From the NCBI GenBank assembly GCA_903772945.1, contig CAICTM010000266.1:1-64000 (forward strand): DNA of 64,000 bases, read 5' to 3'. Of the stretch, positions 10,728 through 19,952 are shown piece by piece. Position numbers and translations under genes: made by a program. Under the pieces are notes generated by a model. The model was not told where the DNA came from, searched no databases, and saw nothing but the letters and a program-made list of their open reading frames with translations. Within the stretch, counting starts at the first letter, position 1, and each line of letters starts with the position of its first letter. Source of the DNA: Seminavis robusta. Taxonomy: Eukaryota; Bacillariophyta; Bacillariophyceae; Naviculales; Naviculaceae.

Positions 10728-13639
10728 ATGATGGAGACCAGGTTTTTGTTGATGGTACTCTTCTCCACAGCCACCATTCTAGTCATGGTGGCCGTTGGTT
10801 CGGGTACAGCAAGCCATGGGAGCAGCGAGCTCGAGGCTCCGCCCCTCCGGAATGGCGTGGGAAAAGAGTTTGGAATCACCTTCAGGGGGAGAGGCCATCA
10901 TTCCACGAGGTTGATTCCGTCTCTCTCCGCCGCCAAGCGAGAAGCCAGCTTCTCCAAGGGCGAAAAACACCACCTGCGTCGCAAGGCAGTTGAAATGATA
11001 GTTATGGGAGGGGGGCAACCAGGAGCAGAAGAGCCTACTTCTCAGCTGCTGACGTTTGCCTTGATTCCCAAGCTCATGAACAATCCATTTTTCGATGTGA
11101 GTGGAGAAGGTTGCCATGACACAGCAGAGCGGTTGGGTGTGGCGTGCCTCTATATTGGGCCACCAGAGTTTGATTCCTCTGGAGCCCTTCAAGTGGCCCT
11201 TCTGGAAGAGTTACTCCGCAATCATACCACGGGTGTGCTGCCACTGGCAGGCTTGGCTATTTCATCAGTGAATGCCGAAAGCTTGGAACCAGTCATTGCC
11301 AAGGCTACTTCCCTCAAAATTCCAGTGGTGACATTTGATTCTGATGCTCCTCAGACAGACCGCCTTGCTTACATTGGCACAGACAACTACTTTTTAGGGA
11401 CGCAGCTGGCCAAGACACTCAAGCAGATCCAACCAAGCAGGCCAGGGACCTTTGGTATTGTATCAGGATTATCTCCCAACCTTGTGGAACGAGAACAAGG
11501 CGTTCGGGATCACTTGGTCAAGGAAGGATGGATCGAAGTGGGCACATCACCTGCAGACCACAATGCCAGTTCTACAACAGTTGTGGACAAAATGTTTGGC
11601 TTTGTGGAGCAACACTCACCCACAGCCATTATCCCTGTCATGGGTGCTGGTATGAGAGCACCCGACAACTACTGGCAGAAGTTTGCCAAGACGCATCCAG
11701 AAGTACTGCTTGTTGTGGGTGATGCTATGCCCAATCAACTCGAGCTACTTGATAGGCAGTTCTGTGATGGATTGGTGGGACAGCTTCCGTATGAGATGGG
11801 TGCCCTGAGCATTGAGACACTGCTCAAGTTCTCAGAAGATCCAAACTATGAAACAGATGAATTCATTGGAACCAATGTATTGGAACACTTGTTGATTCCC
11901 CTAATTTTGCCAGAACATGTGGTTGACCATAACTTGGTGGGACAACTTCGCTATGTGGGATACACCTTGTTTGCCATTGTTGCCATCTTGGCCTTGGGCT
12001 TTTCTACTTGGACATGGGTACATCGCAATGTGAGGGTAGTCATGGTGTCACAGCCAAAATTCCTTGTAATGGTGGCACTTGGGGTTCTCATCATGATCTC
12101 AGCAGTCTTGGTGAGTCATGAACATCACTCACTTGGTCTGATCATAGGGGTGTTTTTCTTTTCTTGCTCATGTTGATATTGCTTGTGCTTCTGCTCCTGT
12201 CTTTTCAGCCAATGGGATTTGATGACTACTATGAAACCAACAATGAGAGTAATCAGTATACCAATACCAGTGATGAAAGCAGCAGTCGCCGTGGTGTAGC
12301 CATGTGCATGACTCCTGTTTGGCTGTTGACACTTGGATTCTCCTTGATATTCTCTTCACTGGTTTCCAAAATCTACCGAGTACACAAGCTCTTCCAGAGG
12401 GCCACAAGGTTCTCCCACTTGCCCACTAGAGAGTGGGATTCCCTGATTCCACTCATTGCTCTGCTTGTGGCCAACTGCACTATCCTCATTTCGTGGACTG
12501 TAGTGGACCCTCTTCGGTATGTGCGAGTTGAGCATGATGGAACGGATGGGTGGGATCGACCTGTCAGCACCTATGGCATGTGCCAGTGCAACAAAACAGT
12601 TGCCTTTCTGGTGCCACTGTGTATTGTGAATGGATTGGTTCTGGTCTTTGCCAACTGGGTTGCCTACAAGGCGCGGTCCATTAATGAGGAGTTTGCTGAG
12701 AGCAAGTACATTGCTGTTACCATGGCCAGTATGTTGCAGGCATTCCTTAGTGGAGTTCCCATATTGGTTGTGGTGCAAGAATCTCCTCAAGCATTCTACA
12801 TGGTTTCAGTCTTCATGATCTTCATCACATGTTCTGTCATCCTTCTCCTGATCTTTGTCCCAAAGATTGTTCTCTACCAGCACTTCTCCAGTCAACCAGA
12901 GCATGTCCAACGAAGTCAGATCACGCAATCCATTAGGAGTTCTGTTAAACAACGACCCCTCCGCTCAAGTTTGAAGCAGCACAACGGACCATCATATGTG
13001 TCATCCCTTGATGATTCCTTCTCCAACCGACCACAGGAAGCAGCATTATTTGTGTTGCCTTCGATACTTGAACCAGACCACGATGACTCCTTTTCAGCTG
13101 CTGTTTCGGAACAAGCCTTGAGTCTTGCGTCATCAAAGATTCAAAAGAAGGCCCGTTTCTCAGAAGAGACAATTCAGGCTGATATGAAGAAAAGACCCAC
13201 AGACATTTTGAGGAGTGTCAGCCAGAATACAGATTCTTGGGGTGGGGCAAGCTTGTCCGGGTGCGAGCCCATCCCTTCATCTCCCATAACTTCAAAGAAG
13301 TCTGTGGATGTATTGCAGAAGACAACTTCTTGGGGTGGGGTGAATTTGTCACTGGCGACGAAGGATGACTCCTACAGCAATCGTTCGACAGAAGATTTCC
13401 ATGATGAGGCTGACTGTCCAGGTCCTAACCAGAAGCCTGTGGATGTTTTGAAGGGGGGCACATCCTGGGGTGGGGCACACTTGTCCACGCTTGACGACTG
13501 TCACTCCATCAGCAATGGTGAGGAGGACGACTTTTGTGATGAATCAGGCAATGACACAACTGAACCAGAACCCAACAGTGCTGGCGACGGCAGCGCAACA
13601 GTTGAAGGATCGGAGGGAAAGGGAGGCATGGGGGCCTAA
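10728..13639 (+). CDS. Class C (GABA-B-like) G-protein-coupled receptor with sugar-binding-type ligand domain
   Basis: Two exons, 10,728-12,110 and 12,209-13,639, flank a 98-bp phase-0 intron (GTGAGT...TTTTCAG) and give 936 aa. I chose the MM start at 10,728 because the frame upstream has only a GTG. Residues 1-26 form a hydrophobic signal or anchor. Residues about 104-390 resemble periplasmic binding proteins of the ribose/sugar type (QLLTFALIPKLMNNPFFDV near the start, then PVVTFDSDAP and IGTDNYFLG). Seven helices follow from about 403 to 640. The WLLTLGFSLIFSSLVSKIYRVHKLF block across helix 3 is the GABA-B signature region. The remaining ~290 residues are a cytoplasmic tail with three SWGG repeats. 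Known relatives sense small extracellular ligands at the plasma membrane; the ligand here is unknown. A truncated inverted copy lies 2 kb upstream. Confidence 0.9.
12111..12208 (+). other. Intron of the GPCR gene
   Basis: GTGAGT donor and TTTTCAG acceptor. Removing it joins ISAVL to PMGFDDYYE in frame inside the helix 2-3 region, where family members continue without interruption. Confidence 0.9.
13189..13490 (+). repeat. Three SWGG repeats in the GPCR cytoplasmic tail
   Basis: Residues about 788-810, 824-842 and 869-887 share the pattern [RKQ][PS]xD[IV]L followed by 4-9 residues and then [DT]SWGGxxLS: PTDILRSVSQNTDSWGGASLS, SVDVLQKTTSWGGVNLS and PVDVLKGGTSWGGAHLS. The sequence between the units is acidic and serine-rich. 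Repeated short motifs in a receptor tail could be binding or phosphorylation sites; this is inferred. Confidence 0.85.
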
Positions 13640-13894
13640 CAACAGCAATTGACAAGTTCAGACCTTGCTACAGGAAAGTACCAACGACTTTTTTGTGTTT
13701 TCTTCTTTGCATGGTAACCAAGAAAGGTCATCCTGCAACTTTGCTAGGTACTTTGTCTTGTCCGGCTACAAGGTTGGTTGCTCCTAGCGTCTATTAGGCA
13801 TACTGGAATTCGGAGGGATCGCTACATTGTAATGGCAGATCCCAAAATTAGTTGTCGTTTAGGAAACACGAAACGTGGTCTCGTCCTCTATCTT

Positions 13895-14729
13895 TTATGG
13901 CCTATTCGTATCCGAATTCACCATTCCGGACACGTTGCTCGTCTCGTCACAAGCCTCCATCTTTTTACACCGCTCGAGGAATGGATTTGGTTTGTCCTTT
14001 TTGGCAAAGGTGCCCATTGGGCTCTTGCCTGACTTGCAGGGGATTGCGAGGGCAACGGAGCCTGTACCCATGGTCCAATCCGGTACGACGGTCGGCTGCT
14101 CGGTCAGGTTGAAACGAGTCAGGCTGAAATGAGTGTCGATGATTTACATGACATTGGTGTATCTTGTCCCAATCTTCCACTGGTCTGGTAAATGTCATCA
14201 AGGGCACACATTGCCACGAAGATTTGAGGACGCAAGTGTAACCCGCCAACACCGAGTTCACTGCCGATGAGAGTTGCGTTTCGTTGATATACGGATCCAC
14301 TGACATAGAGACGCCCTGGAGGCGTGCCACCATGAAACACTGCGAACCGTACTTTTCGAAAGAAGAAATCGGGCCGAAGGCGGTGTAAATGCCGTCTCCG
14401 TGGACTGTACCGTGTGTAGTTTTGGGGGTGATCTTGCGAGCTTGCAGTTCTGCTCGTGTCAAGAGACCATGCGCTCGGATAGATTTTAGATTGTCGGGTG
14501 ATGTCCAGTGATAACCAATGTCAACTTTGGTGCTGGCTTGCCAAGAATAGAACTCCTTCTGCTTTTCTAGGAGGACCGCTACCTGACGAATCATGGCATC
14601 CACGGTCATGCCCAGGGGATCCGCCTCTTGTTCTTGGTTGTTGACGACTTCGACGATCTTTTCCACCATCCGCGACGCGGCTTCGACGATGTGTTGATCC
14701 AAGCTTTCCATTTCATTGGGGCTGCTCAT
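13895..14729 (-). CDS. Putative ADP-ribosyltransferase (PARP-like fold) protein
   Basis: Starts with ATG at 14,729. The uninterrupted frame reaches 13,965, but its last ~40 codons look unnatural. A 52-bp GTAAAT...GAGCAG intron at 14,096-14,147 would join HQCH to PTVVPDWTMGTGSV and end at TAA 13,895 with a well-composed tail, giving 260 aa. The splice is inferred. Residues 73-77 (YHWTS) and 109-116 (VHGDGIYT) resemble the two NAD-binding motifs of PARP-type transferases (H-G-S/T and G-x-G-I-Y). LKSSWQCVPLM near 169-179 fits the last strand. The position of the catalytic Glu appears to be Thr, so activity may be mono-ADP-ribosylation or absent. Residues 1-65 are helical. It could also be an unrelated family with chance similarity. 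Confidence 0.5.
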
Positions 14730-15575
14730 GACTGCAATTTTGTTTCGTTTTCAGATGGAAGGCGATGGCTTCCACGCTTTGGAGCAATAATGGTGGCGCA
14801 AACGAAGGCACACGACTGCAGTAAGCAACGGAATAAAATAATATTGTGACACGGCGCAGGTTTGAGAACAACTTTAGCTAGCTAGCTAGTTGCACAAAAG
14901 GAGGGTTTAGCCCAACGGAATACATGTACCAGTACCGTAGAAGGGAAGGCTTTTTTTAATAAAAACGAAGGAATGCTGGGTCTTCGAGGGACAGCATGGA
15001 AGTGCATGAGAGCTGTGGCTTGGGACATACCAACACTGGAAGCAAACAAAACGCAAATGACTTGCATTTGACCCTCGTTCAAGTTAGTGGCATGGAGGAC
15101 TTGGTTAATTGCCAAACAGAGCAGAAACACAACGATATGTAACATTTCACGCAAAGGGGTTGAGCAAATTACAGAAGGTTGGTCGTCATGATGCAGTAGT
15201 CTAGTTAAATCGGGAAAGTTTGATGGGTTAGAGAGAACGGAATATGCATACCATGTGGAGAGAGGAAAGTCAAATTTAAGGAAGCAAACCTGAGGACTCA
15301 CAGCTTCACATCTCACAGTCGCTCTGCCAGGTTATAATTTAACCCTTCTTTGAGAACATTGGGAGAGAGAGTATTTGTTTCGCGAGTGGAGGCGAAGATG
15401 CTCACATTTTCTGTGAAAGTTCTTTGGTGTCATTTTCGCGAAGCTGCTTCCCTTCTATTGTTGGGAAGGTCAACGAATCAACACCACCCTAACTCTGTGG
15501 ACCAAAAGAGACCTGCCAAGACTGTTGCAGAGCAAGTCCGAGAGTATACCGGTACGCCACGGAAGCTTGCTTGGG
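14730..15575. other. Intergenic stretch, nothing recognised
   Basis: It lies between two divergent genes and so probably holds both promoters. A TAGCTAGCTAGCTAG run sits at about 14,876-14,890. A 144-codon minus-strand frame at 14,882-15,316 has no protein-like features beyond one hydrophobic patch. Confidence 0.4.
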
Positions 15576-16232
15576 ATGATGAAAAGAGCGGCATTGCGAA
15601 TCCCCAGTCGTCACCATTCGCTTCGACGGTTCCATGACGATACCGCACAACAACAACAACGCTGCTATCATCATCTCTTGGCGCACATGAACTACGCCCG
15701 GCTCAAGGCTCCAATGGAGGATCCCATCATGTCGGAGTTTCGTTTGGCGATGGATCCCGTGAATGCCTTGGCCAAGGCGACACCCGGCTTTGTGTGGTCG
15801 TTGGACGACACATCAGAGGACCTTCGAGATGAAGTGCCCATGTTACGGCAGGATCCCTTGCTCATGCCACAATTGTCCTTATGGCAAAATTTGGATGCCA
15901 TTCAACATTTTGCCTTTAAATCGGGACATGCCATGTATCTCAAACGAAAACGAGAATGGTTCACGGCTCCACCGGAGGGTCCCGTTGCTGTCTGTTGGTG
16001 GAGACCCGCACAAAACGACGGATATCCCACTCTGAAGGAAGCCTTTGATCGTCTCGAATTGCTGCACACACATGGACCCACTCTCGAGGCGTTTGATTTT
16101 AAATCCTCAAAGCAATTTCCAATGCCAAGCAATACGGAAATGGATGGCACTACTGCATGTCATTCTAATCCAAACCAACACCGTCACCAAACAGAACCGG
16201 CAGAAATACTACTCGACCTCGCCAAACAATAG
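15576..16232 (+). CDS. DUF3291 (antibiotic monooxygenase-like fold) protein, probably mitochondrial
   Basis: 218 aa. The start at 15,576 (MMKRAALRIPSRHHSLRRF) gives a basic, Arg-rich, acid-free N-terminus like a mitochondrial presequence; the frame runs further up but only from a TTG. From residue 34 the DUF3291 pattern is plain. LLAHMNYARLKAPMEDP comes first, then FRLAMDPVNALAKATPGFVW and LSLWQNLDAIQHFAFKSGH, and the domain closes with VAVCWWRPAQNDGYPTLKEA. These proteins are small beta-barrel proteins related to ABM monooxygenases and heme-binding folds, mostly without a known reaction. The last ~35 residues are low complexity. No intron is needed. Confidence 0.8.
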   Translation: MMKRAALRIPSRHHSLRRFHDDTAQQQQRCYHHLLAHMNYARLKAPMEDPIMSEFRLAMDPVNALAKATPGFVWSLDDTSEDLRDEVPMLRQDPLLMPQLSLWQNLDAIQHFAFKSGHAMYLKRKREWFTAPPEGPVAVCWWRPAQNDGYPTLKEAFDRLELLHTHGPTLEAFDFKSSKQFPMPSNTEMDGTTACHSNPNQHRHQTEPAEILLDLAKQ

Positions 16233-16735
16233 ACGACGGTGAATGAGTATTCCACAGTCATTGCTGATCAAATATGTGATGTATGGAAGCGACCCATTCA
16301 ATCAAATCCTGATCCAGCCAGACGAAGAGCCCGTGCCCCAAGGAACAGAACAGTGAGAAAGCTATTTGAAACTCATGGTACCGGTATGCCCAACTATTTC
16401 GGTTATCAATGCAATCCAGCTAGGAAACTCACCACAGTTTTTAAAGATACTTGGCTGTTCTATACCAGCAAAAATTATACGTCCTCTTTTACTCTACCTA
16501 GAGCTGGCTAGAGAATCGCTTTCGTCTGTCTTGACTGTGTCGTTTGAAAAATCAAATCGCTCTGGCGCATGGCTGATTGATGGGGTACGGTACAGTAAAG
16601 AAACCACAACTGCAAATCATACTAATTCACAGCCAGTACAGTTGTAGCACACATGACACACATCATGAGAAAATGAGAAAAAAAGACCCAGTAAAGTCAA
16701 TGATGTATCATTTCGACTACTATTCCCTACCGGTA
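16233..16735. other. Intergenic region between convergent genes
   Basis: Shared 3' flanks of the DUF3291 gene and the plastid-targeted gene. No feature recognised. Confidence 0.4.
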
Positions 16736-17548
16736 TTACAGCGCTAGGACTTCTTTTCGATCCTCATCTAAAAAATCCACTTGTCCTTGATCCGGTACCG
16801 ACTGTCCTGCCTTGGTCAATTGTGGTATTTCGATATTCTTCAAAAAGAGTCCCAGTAAACATTCGGCTCGTGTCATGGTAAAGAGGGGATCCATTTGGAT
16901 GCGTTGTCTCACTTCATCATCGTCACTCTCATCGGGCAAGACTCCAAAACTATCCCAATCCCCAAACTTGGCAATCCAACTGGTGGCGTGTACTTTTTCG
17001 TTCAGCATCGTCTCCAATTCCTCCAAGCGCATGACGACTCCCACGACACGACCGGCAATGGTTTGGGTTTCGTCGGGCGTCAGGGTCATGCCGTCTTGAT
17101 TGCTGGAGGATTGTCGTTGGTCAATGGCATCCGTGGCAATTTGACCCGCCCGAATGGCCACATCCAACGGTGATATTCCGTTTTCTTCGTCGACGGTCAA
17201 ACTCTTGTCCCCACTGACATGGGTAGCTTTGATTTTCAAGGCGCGTGCCAGAGCATTAATGGTTGTGGGATGCAAGGAAGGACGGATCCCCGTGGCGTCT
17301 CGGAGAGGATCACCCATTCGTTTCTCACTGCTATCGTCGCCATTAGCAGCACCGTTGGCTTCGCCGTGATCATTGTTGCACACTTCCCATAAGCAGGTTT
17401 TCGGTACTTGTCGTGGTGACTGTGATAGAGAATTCTTTACAGAGTAGAGGTGTGCCGGGGAAAACGCGGAAACGCTTCGTGGAAGGAAGACGCAGGATAG
17501 CGTTACCCCAAGCAGCAGTTTGTGACGATGATAATAAGCCTTCATCAT
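16736..17548 (-). CDS. Plastid-targeted conserved protein of unknown function
   Basis: 270 aa. I start at 17,548 (MMKAYYHRHKLLLGVTLSC) rather than at an ATG 58 codons upstream. This start puts a clear signal peptide at the N-terminus, ending in RSVSAF-SPAH at residues 24-33. A hydrophobic segment followed by an ASAFAP-like site, with Phe just after the cleavage point, is the known diatom signature for import into the complex plastid. The mature part (about 95-270) is mainly helical. Its distinctive stretches are GISPLDVAIRAGQIATDAID, RVVGVVMRLEELETMLNE and DPLFTMTRAECLLGLFL. I do not recognise the domain. The protein is acidic at the C-terminus. Confidence 0.7.
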   Translation of the reverse strand: MMKAYYHRHKLLLGVTLSCVFLPRSVSAFSPAHLYSVKNSLSQSPRQVPKTCLWEVCNNDHGEANGAANGDDSSEKRMGDPLRDATGIRPSLHPTTINALARALKIKATHVSGDKSLTVDEENGISPLDVAIRAGQIATDAIDQRQSSSNQDGMTLTPDETQTIAGRVVGVVMRLEELETMLNEKVHATSWIAKFGDWDSFGVLPDESDDDEVRQRIQMDPLFTMTRAECLLGLFLKNIEIPQLTKAGQSVPDQGQVDFLDEDRKEVLAL

Positions 17549-19073
17549 GGAAACGACGACCTTGGGATGGCCAAAGTGTAGAAGGCGGCCTTGACAACCA
17601 ACAAAAATCTTTGGCTGCAGATTCCATTCATGGCTGGCTGCTTCCGATAGCTTGAATTTCGGGGATGACCAAGATTTCGTTCCACTGACGTCATTCGGCA
17701 CTGAATGAGTCCTGTGTGTCATTGCCTCGCGGTGCAGCCTTGGTCATCACGTTTACCAGTAAACTAGAGCTGGCTTCAACACCCACGCTGGTTGACAATC
17801 TGATGTTGGGGCTTTTGTCCTGTTCCGCCTGTTGACAGCCTCATCATTACATGTATTTGTCCAGCACCGGTAACAGCTACAAGGCGGCTGCTGCTTTCCA
17901 TAGCTACCGGTAGCTAGAGGTTAGCACTTCCTTTCTTGTCGCTGGTCCGCCAAGCCCGCCCGCTCCGGGATAGTACTATCCTCCAACTTGAAGCAAAAGA
18001 TCCTTGCGATGTTTAAGTAGAGTCGAGTCAATTTGTATCTAGCTAGCTATTATAACAGGCACGTCGTGGGGTCCGTAGCTACCGGTATGAATAGGAAGAA
18101 CCGCGCGTAGTCCTTTGTTCCCGTTTCTTGCTTTCGGCAATTTGCAAGCTTGGCTGGCTGTTCCCCGTCGGATGACAATTCGTTGCCCGTTTTTTGGTCT
18201 TGTGTCCAGTGCATGGTCCTCGGTCCTTCCTGCCTTGGTTTGGTTTGGGTGCAATCCTTGGGGATAGTAGTGCGTTCTTGGTTAGAGGTAACCTGATCGT
18301 CCCTTCGTGCAGACCACCTAGTAAAAGTGGTTCCAGGCGCCAACTCTTGGCGCCAACGATTTTTTGTCGTCAAAGATAGCGGCCATCATTCGGGAGGAAT
18401 AGCTATAGCTTTCTTCGTCGCCGCCCTTGTTCGTTCTGCCGCGGACACGACGTCTCTTCGCCTTGCTTGGCCTCCTTGTGCGAGTTGCCCCAACTTCGAC
18501 AACCAGCTCTGGTTGGTCTTCGTTGGTGCTTCTATTGAGGCGGAATGACGTCGAATTGGTCTGGGCATGTTGTGCTGGATGCGACAGAGAAAGGCCAAAG
18601 CGAGAGCCTTATTAGAGGTGCATCCAGCTACCATACCCGTACCGGTACCGTAGTAAAGCCAAAGCGAGAGCTTCAGAGGTGCATCTTGACTCGCCTCCAC
18701 TGTTTTTAGGATCCACGACTCGAACCGTGGGAGTCAAGTCTTTGTGAGGGCTCGGTTGTACGCTCTCGCTCGATTGCGATGTTTCTACCACCGTAGTTTG
18801 TGCGATTCATTTCTGCCGCTACCGGTACCGCACACGTAGTTTTTACAGAGATGCAACTGTTGCCTGTATGCCTGCGGGAGAGTTATTTACTTGTGGTTGC
18901 TTTACCTAGCTAGCAAGACAAGTTGTATTGGAATATATGCAAGTTATAATCATTAGTATGTTTGGCTGTGAAATGCTGGTATGGTTCTTTTTGCTGCTGG
19001 TGCCCTGGAGGTTCGATGGGAAGAGGATGATAAGATGTGGAAGTTGTATCAGCTAAATTGTTGCGACTCCCTT
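17549..19073. other. Long intergenic region with short duplications
   Basis: No supportable gene. A direct repeat of about 29-32 bp (GCCAAAGCGAGAGC...AGAGGTGCATC) occurs at 18,592-18,623 and 18,657-18,685. Several ACCGGTA/TACCGGT palindromes are present (for example 17,867, 18,079, 18,640, 18,822). Confidence 0.5.
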
Positions 19074-19952
19074 TTAGACACTGGTGAAGTTGATAGCATG
19101 AAGACCATCAGGTTCCAGACGGTCGCTGTCATCCAACTTGCGCTTGCTTCGTCTGCTGGAACTGCTGTTGATGCTGCTGACGCTTTCATCATCCATGGTG
19201 CGCTTGTTCTTTTGCTTGTTCTTGTTGGGGCTTTCCTTGTTGGTGTCATTGTCCCCGCACAGGTTTTGATCCTTGATTCGTTGCAAAAGTTCCCAGTTGG
19301 CCTGGTTGAAAATGCGTTGCAACTCTTCATCGTCTGGGTCTTCGCCAGATTGAGCAACGGCGGCAGCATCAGTAAGCTTCTGGACGCGGTCCGCTAGACT
19401 TTGTCCTTCAAAGCCGACCACAATATCATCCAACTTGTTCATCATGGTAGCTTCATCGGCACGACGACGGCGCTTCTTGGCGGCACTGCTGGAAGAGTAT
19501 CGGCTGCTGAGCTGGTCGCGGAGGCGCTGACCAACCTTTTCGCGGGCATGGTGATCTCCAACTTCGTACCAGCGGCCTTTCTCGCACTTGACAAAGCCGC
19601 CTTCGGGAGAGGACATGCGGATGTCTTCAATGATGGCGGAAACAATGAGAGACTTTTCAAGCTTGCTGGAGGCTTCAGCGTATTTTTGCAAGTTTTCATC
19701 CACAAGTTGGAGGAAGCGGAGGTTTCCAGGATGAGACTTGACGGCATTGCCACGAGCGCAGATGCAGTCGTTGTCAGATGGCTGGAAGCCATCCTTCAAG
19801 AGGCGGCGGCCTTCAGAAGAAGGCATAATGAATGGTGTCCTTGGCGTGTTCATGTTGATATCGCCAGAGGCGAAAGTATGGATGCGAGTGTTTGGGTTCT
19901 GGATGGTCAACATGGTTGGGTGGTTGCCTTCAGCTTTGTTTGTTGGGTACAT
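19074..19952 (-). CDS. DUF6824 domain protein (diatom-expanded family)
   Basis: 292 aa, ATG at 19,952. Residues about 61-148 match the DUF6824 pattern seen widely in diatoms: a Cys-x-x-Arg-Gly entry (CICARGNAVKSHPGNLRF), then a helix with repeated Lys/Glu (YAEASSKLEKSLIVSAIIED), then GGFVKCEKGRWYEVGD and AREKVGQRLRD. A basic, nuclear-localisation-like run (KKRRRR) follows at about 159-164. The C-terminal third is charged and Ser/Lys-rich (SSSSRRSKRKLDD). The family's role is unknown; the basic segment and the domain's compact shape suggest a nuclear, possibly DNA-binding protein, which is inference. An open frame also runs on the opposite strand, but it has no domain and follows from codon composition. 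Confidence 0.8.
   Translation of the reverse strand: MYPTNKAEGNHPTMLTIQNPNTRIHTFASGDINMNTPRTPFIMPSSEGRRLLKDGFQPSDNDCICARGNAVKSHPGNLRFLQLVDENLQKYAEASSKLEKSLIVSAIIEDIRMSSPEGGFVKCEKGRWYEVGDHHAREKVGQRLRDQLSSRYSSSSAAKKRRRRADEATMMNKLDDIVVGFEGQSLADRVQKLTDAAAVAQSGEDPDDEELQRIFNQANWELLQRIKDQNLCGDNDTNKESPNKNKQKNKRTMDDESVSSINSSSSRRSKRKLDDSDRLEPDGLHAINFTSV

Noticed and set aside
14882-15316. 144-codon minus-strand frame
   Set aside because: No domain, composition not protein-like, and it lies where two divergent promoters are expected.
18700-18790. tRNA-like T-arm on the minus strand (GGTTCGAGTC)
   Set aside because: The loop would have eight bases and no acceptor or anticodon stem could be formed.
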